Below are positions 6,273-14,206 of a stretch of 21,354 bases of DNA, piece by piece; position 1 is the first letter of the stretch, and the number at the start of each line of letters is the position of its first letter. Where the stretch lies: the NCBI GenBank assembly GCA_002297935.1, contig DBLC01000169.1, forward strand, positions 1 to 21,354. The letters run 5' to 3'. The translations under genes and the position numbers were made by a program. The notes under the pieces are model-generated. The model saw only the letters and a program-made list of their open reading frames with translations, made no database searches and had not been told where the DNA came from. The stretch is from Dialister sp. UBA734 (GTDB lineage Bacteria > Bacillota > Negativicutes > Veillonellales > Dialisteraceae).

Positions 6273-6734
6273 GTGAGGAGTTAGGAATGAGGAGTGAGGA
6301 GTGGTGGTGCGGCGCATAATTATTTGGAAGCGCCGTATTTTTTTATAAGGTTAAAATTCTGCTAATTTCTTCGGTGAAACATGACTTGCTATCGCTAGCG
6401 ATAAGGTTATATAGGGGGATAAAGGGTTATAAAAGGTTATGGAAGTACCGTTTTCGCATAACCCTTTTTAACCTTTTTAACCTTGTCACTTGCGATAGTA
6501 GCTCATGTTTCACAGAAGGAATCAGCAGAATCATAACCTTTCCTCTTTTTTCCTAATCACCAGTCACCAGTCACCAGTCACGAGACACCATTTCCCTATT
6601 GCCCCTTTCTATCCTCTCTTATATAATTAAGTAAAGAAATGATGATATTTTGTGAATTTATAAGAAAATATAAAAGGGGGCGCTTCCCAATAGTATGCGC
6701 TCCTACCACCATTCCTAATTTCTCATTCCTCATT
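6273..6734. repeat. Composite intergenic palindromic element (copy C)
   Basis: The 535-base gap between the operon and the ligase-like gene is almost wholly this element: GAGGAGT/GAGGAAT heptamers (6273-6305), a GGCGC...GCGCC hairpin (6311-6334), a 194-bp palindrome (6347-6540), three AGTCACC heptamers (about 6557-6586), about 90 bases with nothing recognised, a GGGCGC...GCGCTCC block (6677-6704) and inverted ATTCCTC-type heptamers up to 6734. The part order equals copy B. Confidence 0.65.
6347..6540. repeat. Long imperfect palindrome with AAGGTTA ends (copy C core)
   Basis: The outer 49 bases of each arm match in about 41 positions when one is inverted; shared blocks include ATTCTGCT, GTGAAACATGA and CTATCGC. 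The centre repeats GGGTTATAAAAGG against AACCCTTTTTAACC. It is similar to 2493-2676. Confidence 0.75.
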
Positions 6735-6754
6735 AAAAAACAAGAGAGGTTCCT

Positions 6755-7981
6755 ATGCATACCCTAAGAGCCATCTGCTCGAGAAAACATATATTATATA
6801 CATTATATGCCACTTTATTTTTACTTCCGCTGGATCCCTATTTCTTTTACATCACGTTGATTCCGGCGGTCTTTTTATGGGGACTCAACCGATGGAAAGT
6901 GGGGGATGTATCCCTATCCCTTCCGCCCTGGTGGGGATTGCCCCTGGGATTTCTTCTTTGCGCCGCCGCTTCAGCCTTCGTGTCCCACGACACTGCCTTT
7001 TCCCTAGCCAACTGGGCTTTTCAACCGCTGCTCTATGGGGTACTTTATGTGCTCATTTATTCCACCATTTCCACTACGGCGGAAAAAGAAAAAGCCCTCT
7101 ATGCCTTTTTGGCTGGGGCCATCTGCGTGGCGGCTTACGGATTTTTTCAATACGCCAATGTAGCCCATATGGCGGCGGACATGGAAGCCCAAAGCTGGGT
7201 GGACCCGGAGCGATTCCCTCTTTTGCGGAGACGCATGTATTCCACCTTGGAAAATCCGAACCTGCTAGGGGCGTACTTGCTGATGATGATTAGTATTCTG
7301 ACCGCGTTTTTCCTCCGAGAAGGGGAGAAACGGCGGAAATATGCATTTGCCGCTATTTTAGTGGTTCTGCTCCTGTGTCTGGCGTTGACCTATTGCCGCG
7401 GCGCCTGGGTGAGCCTGGCGGCCATTGTATTGGGCCTTACCTTATTTTATGACAAACGATTTGGCTTCCTATTTCTTCTTGTGCCGGTGGTGCTGGCGGT
7501 CTATCATGGGCAAATCGCAGAACGGTTCCTGTCCCTGTTTTCTGGCGAAGATACTTCCGTGGGACTTCGCTTTGCTCTTTGGGAAAGCACCCGGGCTATG
7601 ATTGAAGAACATCCTCTGCTGGGAATCGGGTGGGGCACCTATTTCCTGGCCTACCCGGAATACAACTTCTTCATCCAAGACGAAAATGTCCTCATATTCC
7701 ACGCTCACAACATGTATCTCAATATGCTGGCCGAAGTGGGGATTCCAGGGGGCCTGTGCTTCCTAGCTACTTTCTTCGCCCAAGGCGTTCTCTGCTGGCG
7801 TATATATAAGAAAGGAAACGATACGTTCCTGAAATCCATGGGCCTCGGTGGCCTCCTCATGGTCATGGCTATGGCAGTGATCAGCGTAGGCGACCACGTC
7901 CTGTTCGCCCGCTCTATTTCCTTCTGCTTCTGGAGCCTCTGCGCTTTGTGCGTGTCGTGCTATAGGGTGACTCGTGACTAG
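6755..7981 (+). CDS. O-antigen ligase/polymerase-like (Wzy_C) membrane protein
   Basis: A 408-residue integral inner-membrane protein with roughly ten hydrophobic segments. The central part carries Wzy_C family marks: ENPNLLGAYL (166-175), CRGAWVSL (214-221) in a membrane segment, a large periplasmic loop (about 250-320) with HPLLGIGWGTYFLAYPEYN, then HAHNMYLNMLAEVGIPGG (316-333), the usual His-rich end of the loop. Members ligate O-antigen to lipid A-core or polymerise surface polysaccharide from undecaprenyl carriers, consistent with a diderm cell. No glycosyltransferase neighbours are present, so ligase, polymerase or protein O-oligosaccharyltransferase cannot be separated. The SD AAGAGAGG is six bases before the ATG. 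The stop codon lies inside the outer arm of repeat copy D. Confidence 0.8.
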   Translation: MHTLRAICSRKHILYTLYATLFLLPLDPYFFYITLIPAVFLWGLNRWKVGDVSLSLPPWWGLPLGFLLCAAASAFVSHDTAFSLANWAFQPLLYGVLYVLIYSTISTTAEKEKALYAFLAGAICVAAYGFFQYANVAHMAADMEAQSWVDPERFPLLRRRMYSTLENPNLLGAYLLMMISILTAFFLREGEKRRKYAFAAILVVLLLCLALTYCRGAWVSLAAIVLGLTLFYDKRFGFLFLLVPVVLAVYHGQIAERFLSLFSGEDTSVGLRFALWESTRAMIEEHPLLGIGWGTYFLAYPEYNFFIQDENVLIFHAHNMYLNMLAEVGIPGGLCFLATFFAQGVLCWRIYKKGNDTFLKSMGLGGLLMVMAMAVISVGDHVLFARSISFCFWSLCALCVSCYRVTRD

Positions 7982-8243
7982 TGACTGGGGTTAAAGTGAG
8001 GAATGAGGAATTAGGAATTAGGAATGAGGAATGAGGAATGGCGGAAGGGGCGCACAATTCATAAAGCGCTCCTTTTTATATAAGGTTATAATTCTGCTAA
8101 TTTCTTCTGTGAAACATAAGCTGCTATCGCCAGTAGCAAGGTTAAAAGGGTTATAAAGGGGTATTGGGGCGCTTTATGAATTGTGCGCCCATTCCATCAC
8201 TCCTCACTCTTCACTTCCCCCCAGTCACGAGTCACCAGTCACC
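7968..8243. repeat. Nested intergenic palindrome (copy D) with heptamer arms
   Basis: Outermost are GTGACT-type heptamers (7968-7988) and their inverse (about 8222-8243). Inside these are GAGGAAT/TAGGAAT heptamers (7997-8040) and the inverse CACTCCTCACTC. Then comes a perfect 22-bp inverted repeat (8048-8069 with 8169-8190). The centre (8082-8167) is an AAGGTTATAATTCTGC block with a GCTGCT/AGTAGC hairpin. It is a shorter relative of copies B and C. The first outer arm includes the end of the upstream coding sequence. Confidence 0.75.
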
Positions 8244-8450
8244 AAAAACCACATAGATGTCAATCTACCATAACAAATACATACATAAAATGAAATACCG
8301 TGTAAGAAATATGTATGAACGCCCCAAAGTGTAAAGAATTGGTTATGAGTCACAAAATTCATATTTTGTCCAATAGGAAAAATCTATAACACCCTTAAGG
8401 GATTTTTAGAAACAAAAGGTGCATTTTTCCCGATACAATCTGAAAAAGTG
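8244..8450. other. AT-rich intergenic stretch, no gene seen
   Basis: About 200 A+T-rich bases between repeat copy D and the CoA-transferase promoter. I see no open frame with a ribosome site and no strong hairpin; a short ACCCTTAAGGGATT palindrome at about 8391-8404 is the only symmetry. It may provide upstream promoter (UP-like) DNA. Confidence 0.4.
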
Positions 8451-8459
8451 TGGTATAAT
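8451..8459 (+). promoter_or_regulatory. Extended -10 promoter of the CoA-transferase leader
   Basis: TGGTATAAT is a perfect -10 with the TG extension. No clear -35 is present at 8431-8436, as is common for extended -10 promoters. Transcription should begin near 8466, giving a leader of about 220 bases. Confidence 0.6.
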
Positions 8460-8465
8460 ATATCA

Positions 8466-8580
8466 GGTAGTCAGAGATGACACCGAAATTCAGTCACAGG
8501 ACCTTAGAAAAGGAGGAGTTTGCTTATAGGTTATAAAACATGCGAAACATGAAGTAATCCATAAGTGAACTCCCTTTTTT
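8466..8580 (+). promoter_or_regulatory. Leader RNA ending in an intrinsic terminator (possible attenuator or sRNA)
   Basis: GGAGTTTGCTTAT (8515-8527) pairs with ATAAGTGAACTCC (8561-8573) over 13 bp (two G-U), flanked by AAAAGGA and CTTTTTTG: a convincing terminator 104 bases before the CoA-transferase start. Its loop holds a smaller CATG/CATG hairpin. Upstream, TGACACCGAAATTCAGTCA can fold. No second good promoter is visible between 8580 and 8684, so expression probably needs read-through, as in attenuation. I do not recognise a riboswitch class. Confidence 0.5.
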
Positions 8581-8683
8581 GTGAGAGAATGACAACTGGT
8601 AAAAAGTTCTATAGCAATGGCGAAACCTATATTTTGATGCTGTAGACTTTTAATATTTTTATTATTTTGGGAGGATGATAGTA

Positions 8684-10231
8684 ATGATCGACACCAATGA
8701 TAGTGAATTCCTTAGCAGAATTGAAAGCGCAGATCTGAAAGCAAAAATTTGTGATGCTAAAACTGCAGCAGCTATGATTCAGCCAGGAGACATCCTTGGT
8801 ATTTCCGGATTTACCCCATGCGGCTATCCGAAGATCACCATGCATGAACTCGCAGAACGTATGAAAGAAACCCCATTCCAGGTAGATATCTGGACTGGCG
8901 CTTCCACTGGTTCCCAGATCGATGGCGAACTGGTAGCTGTAAACGGCATCAGAAACCGTATGCCATATCAGACCAATGGCAACCTGAGAAAAGCCATCAA
9001 CGCTGGCAAGATTAACTATTTCGATCTTCACCTGTCCCATGTAGCTCAGCAGATTCGTGCTGGCTTCTTCACCAACGTTAAAGGTGAACGCGTAACTGGC
9101 CCAGATTATGCAGTAGTTGAAGTCTGCAAAATCGGACCGAACGGCGAACTCTACCCAACCACAGCCATCGGCAACTCCCCAGTATTCGTAGACACCGCTA
9201 AGAAAGTTATCGTAGAAGTCAACACCACCCAGCCACTGGGCCTGGTAGGCATGGCTGATATCTACATGCGTAAGAACCCACCGCATTGTGAACCGATTCC
9301 GATCACCAGCGCTGGCGACCGCGTAGGTACTCCATACATTCCATGCGACCCAGCTAAGATTGCTGCTATCGTTCCATGCGATCTGCCAGACGTAACCCGT
9401 GCACTGGCTCCACTGGATGATGACGCTGAAGCTATGGGCAACAACCTGGTTGAATTCCTGAAAAACGAAGTTAAACAGGGCAGACTGCCAGAAAACCTGC
9501 TTCCACTGCAGTCCGGTGTAGGCAACGTTGCTAACGCAGTTATCCATGGCCTCGTAGAATCCGACTTCAGAAACCTCTCTGTATACACCGAAGTTATTCA
9601 GGATGGTATGTTCGACCTGATCGATAGAGATAAGATCGACATGATTTCCGGTACTTCCCTGTCCCCATCCCCGGATGGACTGAAACGTTTCTATGACAAC
9701 ATTGAAAAGTACAGCAAGAAGATTATCCTTCGTCCACAGGAAATCTCCAACAACGGCGAAGTTGTTCGTCGTATCGGCGTTATCGGTATGAACACCGCAC
9801 TGGAAATGGATATGTACGGTCACGTTAACTCCACCCATGTAACTGGTACCAAACTGATGAATGGTATCGGCGGTTCCGGCGACTTCGCTCGTAACGCATT
9901 CCTGTCCTGCTTCTTCTGCCACAGCACCACCAAAGGCGGCAAGATCTCCGCAGTTGTTCCGATGTGCTCCCATGTTGACCACACCGAACATGATACCCAT
10001 GTATTCATTTCTGAACAGGGCGTTGCCGATGTTCGTGGCCTGTCCCCGAAAGAAAGAGCAAAGGTTATCATCAACAACGTGGCTCATCCGTCCTTCAGAG
10101 ATCAGCTCATGGACTACTATGAAAGAGCTTGCGCTGCATGCGGCGAAAGCCAGACCCCACATATCCTCAAAGAAGCTTTCGCTTTCCATGAAAGCCTTGC
10201 TGAAAATGGCGATATGCACTTCAAGAAATAA
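8684..10231 (+). CDS. Acetyl-CoA hydrolase/transferase family: succinate-propionate CoA-transferase
   Basis: A 515-residue class I CoA-transferase of the Cat1/AarC/ScpC type. Key marks are the CoA-binding loop QSGVGNVANAV (276-286), catalytic Glu303 in YTEVIQDGMFD, and the conserved C-terminal block VPMCSHVDHTEHDTHVFIS. In a succinate-decarboxylating anaerobe it would move CoA from propionyl-CoA to succinate, starting and closing the cycle without ATP; the genes after it carry out the remaining steps. Acetyl-CoA donors are also possible for the family. The start at 8684 is chosen over an ATG at 8675 because the SD GGGAGG directly abuts the latter but is nine bases from the former. Codon use is highly biased (CTG, ATC, CGT, GAA), as in abundant proteins. 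Confidence 0.88.
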   Translation: MIDTNDSEFLSRIESADLKAKICDAKTAAAMIQPGDILGISGFTPCGYPKITMHELAERMKETPFQVDIWTGASTGSQIDGELVAVNGIRNRMPYQTNGNLRKAINAGKINYFDLHLSHVAQQIRAGFFTNVKGERVTGPDYAVVEVCKIGPNGELYPTTAIGNSPVFVDTAKKVIVEVNTTQPLGLVGMADIYMRKNPPHCEPIPITSAGDRVGTPYIPCDPAKIAAIVPCDLPDVTRALAPLDDDAEAMGNNLVEFLKNEVKQGRLPENLLPLQSGVGNVANAVIHGLVESDFRNLSVYTEVIQDGMFDLIDRDKIDMISGTSLSPSPDGLKRFYDNIEKYSKKIILRPQEISNNGEVVRRIGVIGMNTALEMDMYGHVNSTHVTGTKLMNGIGGSGDFARNAFLSCFFCHSTTKGGKISAVVPMCSHVDHTEHDTHVFISEQGVADVRGLSPKERAKVIINNVAHPSFRDQLMDYYERACAACGESQTPHILKEAFAFHESLAENGDMHFKK

Positions 10232-10271
10232 TTTAATTATTCAAGAAGCAGCATAGTAGAGCAGTTAATGC

Positions 10272-10299
10272 TTTACAAATACTGATTTTATTGTATAAT
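10272..10299 (+). promoter_or_regulatory. Promoter of the methylmalonyl-CoA mutase operon
   Basis: TTTACA (10272-10277) and a perfect TATAAT (10294-10299) are 16 bases apart. Transcription should start near 10306, which leaves a leader of about 225 bases before the mutase. Confidence 0.65.
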
Positions 10300-10305
10300 A
10301 ACCTA

Positions 10306-10516
10306 TGGTGATATCTGTCATACGGCAGTTGTCAATACATGGGCTTGCAAGAGTCCAAAGCTACTGCAAGAAGACTCGAATGAGCACTGCAGTAGTCAAG
10401 GCTTTGTAAGTCCTATTAGGAAGATATTTCCTAGGTAAGTGGTAAGAAGAACACAAAGTCGCGGCCACTGAGATAAGGAAGTCGCTTCCTAGAGTTTTAC
10501 ATACTTACTTTTTTAG
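10306..10516 (+). promoter_or_regulatory. Structured leader or independent RNA upstream of the mutase, class unknown
   Basis: Four helices can be drawn: CTGTC/GGCAG (10316-10330); a long irregular stem GGGCTTGCAA...CTACTGCA with TGCAGTAG...TTGTAAGTCC (about 10341-10415); TAGGAA/TTCCTA; and AGGAAG/CTTCCT. The last is followed by a possible closing pair GTAAGT/ACTTAC and a T6 run just before the AGGAGG ribosome site. No open frame is evident. It has a GGCCACTG stretch but lacks the B12 box seen at 18234, so I do not call it a cobalamin riboswitch. It may be a leader regulator or a separate RNA. Confidence 0.45.
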
Positions 10517-10531
10517 GAGGAAGATGAACTC

Positions 10532-12193
10532 ATGTCTAACGAATCCCTGAAAGCTAAACTTGATGCTTACAATGAAACCTATGCGAAACAGTGCGCAAAA
10601 CATCCGGAAAGAGTTGGTCTGAAACACAAGAACCTGTACACACCACTCGATCTCGAAGGTTTTGATTATGAAAGAGACCTCGGTTTCCCGGGCGAATATC
10701 CATACACCCGTGGCGTACAGCCGACCATGTATCGTGGTAAACTGTGGACCATGCGTATGTACGCTGGCTTCTCCACCGCTGAAGAATCCAACAAACGTTA
10801 TAAATACCTGATCGCTAACGGCGGTACCGGCCTGTCCTGCGCATTCGACCTGCCAACCCAGATCGGCTACGACTCCGACGACAAGATGTCCGAAGGCGAA
10901 GTTGGTAAAGTAGGCGTTGCTATCGACTCCCTGTACGATATGGAAAGACTGTTCGACGGCATCGATCTCGGCAAAGTTTCCACTTCCATGACCATCAATG
11001 CACCGGCTTCCGTACTGCTGGCTATGTACATCGCAGTTGCTGAAAAACAGGGCGTTCCTGCTACCGCTCTTCGCGGCACCATTCAGAACGATATCCTGAA
11101 GGAATACGCAGCTCGCGGCACCTACATTTTCCCAGTTAAACCGTCCATGCGTCTGATCACCGATATCTTCGAATACTGCTCCGTAAACGTACCGAAGTGG
11201 AACACCATTTCCATTTCCGGCTACCACATCCGTGAAGCTGGTTCCACCGCTGCTCAGGAAATCGCATTCACCATCGCTGATGGTATTGCATACATCGAAG
11301 CAGCTCTGAAAGCTGGCATGAAGATCGATGAATTCGCAGGCCGTCTGTCCTTCTTCTGGAACGCTCACAACAACGTACTCGAAGAAGTTGCTAAATTCCG
11401 TGCATCCCGTCGTCTGTGGGCTACCATTCTGAAGGAAAGATTCCATGCAGAAAACCCGAAGTCCATGAAACTCCGTTTCCACACCCAGACCGCAGGTTCC
11501 ATGCTGACCGCTCAGCAGCCAAACAACAACATCATCCGTGTTGCTCTCCAGACCGCTGCAGCAGTTATGGGCGGAACCCAGTCCCTGCACACCAACTCCC
11601 GTGATGAAGCTCTGGCTCTGCCAACCACTGAATCCGTAACCATCGCTCTGCGTACCCAGCAGATTGTAGCTTACGAATCCGGCCTGGCTGATGTAGTAGA
11701 TCCACTCGGCGGTTCCTACTATGTAGAAGCTATGACCAATGCTATCGAAGCAGAAGCTAAAGAATACATCCGTAAGATCGATGAAATGGGCGGCGCTGTA
11801 GAAGCTATTGATAAAGGCTACATCCAGAAAGAAATTCAGGACGCTGCTTATGCTTGGCAGATGGCAGTTGAATCCGGCGAAAGAACCATCGTTGGCGTTA
11901 ACAAATTCACCATGGAAGAACCACCGGTTACCGGCCTTCTGAAAATTGACGCTTCCGTTGGCGAAAAGAAGAAAGCTCAGCTCGCTCAGGATAAAGCTAA
12001 CCGTGACCAGGCTAAAGTTGCTGAAGAACTGGCTAAACTTGAAAAAGCAGCTCAGACTCCAGCTGAAGGCCCAGAACATATCAACCTTATGCCAGTCATT
12101 CTCGACTGCGTACGTGCTTACTGCACCGAAGGCGAAATCTGCGGCGTTCTCCGTAAAGTATACGGCGAATACAAACCACACAACACCCTTTAA
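10532..12193 (+). CDS. Methylmalonyl-CoA mutase large (catalytic) subunit, split type
   Basis: 553 residues covering only the TIM-barrel catalytic part of methylmalonyl-CoA mutase; the B12-binding domain is the separate next gene, as in the archaeal-type two-subunit enzyme. Equivalents of known active-site residues are present: Tyr77 in RMYAGFST, Arg195 in EYAARGTYIFP, His232 in SGYHIREAG, plus FDLPTQIGYDSDD (105-117). It interconverts succinyl-CoA and (R)-methylmalonyl-CoA, here toward methylmalonyl-CoA. The C-terminal portion (about 480-515) is Lys/Ala/Glu-rich and probably a helical linker. AGGAGG lies 11 bases upstream of the ATG; a closer ATG is out of frame and stops quickly. Strong codon bias suggests high expression. 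Confidence 0.93.
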   Translation: MSNESLKAKLDAYNETYAKQCAKHPERVGLKHKNLYTPLDLEGFDYERDLGFPGEYPYTRGVQPTMYRGKLWTMRMYAGFSTAEESNKRYKYLIANGGTGLSCAFDLPTQIGYDSDDKMSEGEVGKVGVAIDSLYDMERLFDGIDLGKVSTSMTINAPASVLLAMYIAVAEKQGVPATALRGTIQNDILKEYAARGTYIFPVKPSMRLITDIFEYCSVNVPKWNTISISGYHIREAGSTAAQEIAFTIADGIAYIEAALKAGMKIDEFAGRLSFFWNAHNNVLEEVAKFRASRRLWATILKERFHAENPKSMKLRFHTQTAGSMLTAQQPNNNIIRVALQTAAAVMGGTQSLHTNSRDEALALPTTESVTIALRTQQIVAYESGLADVVDPLGGSYYVEAMTNAIEAEAKEYIRKIDEMGGAVEAIDKGYIQKEIQDAAYAWQMAVESGERTIVGVNKFTMEEPPVTGLLKIDASVGEKKKAQLAQDKANRDQAKVAEELAKLEKAAQTPAEGPEHINLMPVILDCVRAYCTEGEICGVLRKVYGEYKPHNTL

Positions 12194-12257
12194 TCTTAGG
12201 GCAGCCTGAATAAGAGAATACATAATATACTCAATATATTTCTGGAGGTAATTTACA

Positions 12258-12653
12258 ATGGCAGACAAACGTATCAGAGTACTGGTAGCTAAACCAGGTC
12301 TTGATGGACATGATCGTGGCGCAAAAGTTATTGCTCGTGCACTTCGTGATGCAGGTATGGAAGTAATTTACACCGGTCTTCGTCAGACCGTTGCTCAGAT
12401 TGTTGAAGCAGCAGACGCAGAAGACGTTGATGTAGTAGCACTGTCCCTGCTGTCCGGCGCTCACAACACCCTCTTCCCGGAAGTTGTTGAAGCTCTGAAA
12501 GCTAAAGGAATGGGCAACGTTCTCGTTATCGGCGGCGGCGTAATTCCGGAATCCGATATCCCAGGCCTGAAAGAAGCTGGCGTAAAGGCAATCTTCACCC
12601 CTGGCACACCAACCAAAGAAGTTATCGACTTCATTAAAGAAAACGTAAAATAA
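12258..12653 (+). CDS. Methylmalonyl-CoA mutase small subunit, cobalamin-binding domain
   Basis: A 131-residue Rossmann-like B12-binding domain. The base-off/His-on motif is intact: DGHDRG (16-21, His18 as the lower cobalt ligand), followed by SLLSG (63-67) and GGGVIPESD (92-100), which hold the nucleotide tail. It completes the catalytic subunit encoded 64 bases upstream. The SD GGAGG is nine bases from the ATG. Because His18 replaces the lower base, phenolic or benzimidazolyl cobamides could both serve, which fits the CobT/ArsAB pair in the same window. Confidence 0.93.
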   Translation: MADKRIRVLVAKPGLDGHDRGAKVIARALRDAGMEVIYTGLRQTVAQIVEAADAEDVDVVALSLLSGAHNTLFPEVVEALKAKGMGNVLVIGGGVIPESDIPGLKEAGVKAIFTPGTPTKEVIDFIKENVK

Positions 12654-12696
12654 TTGACTTTTAGACTGACTAGCTTGACAGTTTATTAGTTGGAAT

Positions 12697-12741
12697 GTAG
12701 CTGCATGGGGCTGGGGGCACTCTCAGTCCCATTGCAACTAT
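12697..12741 (+). other. Strong hairpin between the small subunit and meaB
   Basis: GTAGCTGCATGGGGCTG (12697-12713) pairs with CAGTCCCATTGCAACTAT (12724-12741) over about 17 bp, with two G-U pairs and one bulge. Only a weak T-rich stretch follows (ATTTATTTA). It may be a partial terminator or an mRNA processing/stability element that lowers meaB relative to the mutase. Confidence 0.55.
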
Positions 12742-12775
12742 ATTTATTTACTCTTCGAAAAGGCGGTGCACACCT

Positions 12776-13714
12776 ATGGAATTTTCTATGAAAGATTTTT
12801 GGGGTGGATCAAGACGTGCCTTAGCGAGAGCAATTACCATCGTTGAAGACGAACGGGATGGATACGAAGATATCATGAAAGAGATCTATCACCATACCGG
12901 TCGTGCACAGGTCATCGGTATTACTGGTGCGCCTGGTGCGGGTAAGAGCACACTGTCAGATGCCCTCATTAAGCAGTTCCGTAAGCAGGGCAAAACGGTT
13001 GGTATCGCAGCCATCGATCCGACCAGTCCATTCTCTGGCGGCGCCATTCTTGGTGACCGTATCCGAATGAACGACCTGACCTTGGATAAGGGTGTTTATA
13101 TCCGTAGTATGGGTACACGCGGCAGCCTTGGCGGACTTTCCCGTAAGACTGCAGATGCGGTCAAACTGATGGATGCTTTCGGTCTCGATGTAATTCTCAT
13201 CGAAACAGTAGGCGTAGGTCAATCAGAAGTTGATATCGTCAAAAATGCGGATACCACACTTGTTGTGCTCGTACCCGGACTTGGCGACGATATTCAAGCT
13301 ATCAAAGCAGGTATCCTTGAAATTGGTGATGTATTCTGCATCAATAAATGTGATCGCGACGGCGCAGATCGTTTGAATGTAGAAATCGAAATGATGCTTG
13401 ATTTGGGCGAAGCCCAGAACTGGCGTCCTCCGATTGAAAGAACGATTGCGAACAAAGACCAGGGCGTAGAAGATGTAGTAGCAGCTCTGGGTGATCATAG
13501 AAAGTATCTCGAAGAATCCGGTATTCTTGAAGAAAGAAGACGCGAACGGGCTAAGAGCGAAATGCTGGAAATGATTCACGATCGCATTTCTCGTCATATC
13601 GAAGAAAATATCGTTAAGACGAGTGAATTTAGTGACTGCGTGGAAGACGTCTTTGAACGGAAGACAGATCCGTTCACTGTCGTTGATTCCATTGTAGGCA
13701 AAATATTCAAATAA
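12776..13714 (+). CDS. meaB: Methylmalonyl-CoA mutase-associated GTPase MeaB
   Basis: A 312-residue G3E-family P-loop GTPase. Walker A is GAPGAGKST (51-59); DPTSPFSGGAILGDRIRM (81-98) is the family signature around Mg2+ and switch I; ETVGVGQSEVD (143-153) is the Walker B/switch II region; NKCD (190-193) gives guanine specificity. MeaB (also annotated ArgK) gates cofactor loading of the mutase and protects it from inactivation. The C-terminal helices fit the dimerisation arm. A weak SD, AGGCGGTG, precedes the ATG; Met5 is an alternative start. It lies after a strong hairpin and 19 bases before the epimerase gene. Confidence 0.93.
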   Translation: MEFSMKDFWGGSRRALARAITIVEDERDGYEDIMKEIYHHTGRAQVIGITGAPGAGKSTLSDALIKQFRKQGKTVGIAAIDPTSPFSGGAILGDRIRMNDLTLDKGVYIRSMGTRGSLGGLSRKTADAVKLMDAFGLDVILIETVGVGQSEVDIVKNADTTLVVLVPGLGDDIQAIKAGILEIGDVFCINKCDRDGADRLNVEIEMMLDLGEAQNWRPPIERTIANKDQGVEDVVAALGDHRKYLEESGILEERRRERAKSEMLEMIHDRISRHIEENIVKTSEFSDCVEDVFERKTDPFTVVDSIVGKIFK

Positions 13715-13733
13715 TTTTAAAGGAGGAGTTATT

Positions 13734-14186
13734 ATGGCATTCAAAGTACTTTGTGTCGATCATGTAGGCGTAGCTGTTAAAGATCTTCAGTTGATCAAAC
13801 AGCAGATGAAAGACATCCTCGGACTGGATCCATCCCTTCCGGATGAAACAGTTGAAGAACAGCATGTAACAACAAGCTTCTTCAAACCATCCGCTCAGAC
13901 CGAAGCTTGCGAACTCGAATTCTTGGGTTCCACCACTCCGGACGGCCCGATTGCTCGTTTCATTGAAAAAGCAAACGGTGGCAAGAATGGCTTCCAGCAT
14001 GTTGCACTTCGTGTAGATGACATCGAAGCTTGCCTCGCTGATCTGCAGGCTAAAGAAGTTCCGCTCATCGATAAGAAATATCGTATCGGTGCTGGCGGCT
14101 GTCATATCGCATTCTTGCATCCAAAGGCTACTGGCCTTCTGCTTGAACTGACAGAACGCCCAGGCGGCCCATCTTTCAAAGCTTAA
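13734..14186 (+). CDS. mce: Methylmalonyl-CoA epimerase
   Basis: A 150-residue VOC-fold metalloenzyme that interconverts (R)- and (S)-methylmalonyl-CoA, linking the mutase to the decarboxylase. The metal-ligand pattern is complete: His10 in CVDHVGVAV, a Glu at about 62 (CELEFL), His89 in GFQHVALRVDD, and Glu138 in LLLELTE. GCHIAFLHPK (122-131) is also typical. The ribosome site AGGAGG is seven bases before the ATG, and the gene sits 19 bases after meaB. Confidence 0.93.
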   Translation: MAFKVLCVDHVGVAVKDLQLIKQQMKDILGLDPSLPDETVEEQHVTTSFFKPSAQTEACELEFLGSTTPDGPIARFIEKANGGKNGFQHVALRVDDIEACLADLQAKEVPLIDKKYRIGAGGCHIAFLHPKATGLLLELTERPGGPSFKA

Positions 14187-14206
14187 TTGACTGAGACTGA
14201 TGGCAA

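Noticed and set aside
8627..10219. A 530-codon open frame antisense to the CoA-transferase, and similar ones at 10505-12268 and 14183-15814
   Set aside because: Long antisense frames are a by-product of the strong codon bias in these highly expressed genes. They lack ribosome sites and recognisable motifs; the sense strands encode complete known families.
10306..10516. A cobalamin riboswitch in front of the split mutase
   Set aside because: GGCCACTG is present, but there is no B12 box and no aligned GAATCC or CTGGGAAGG core like that at 18110-18253.
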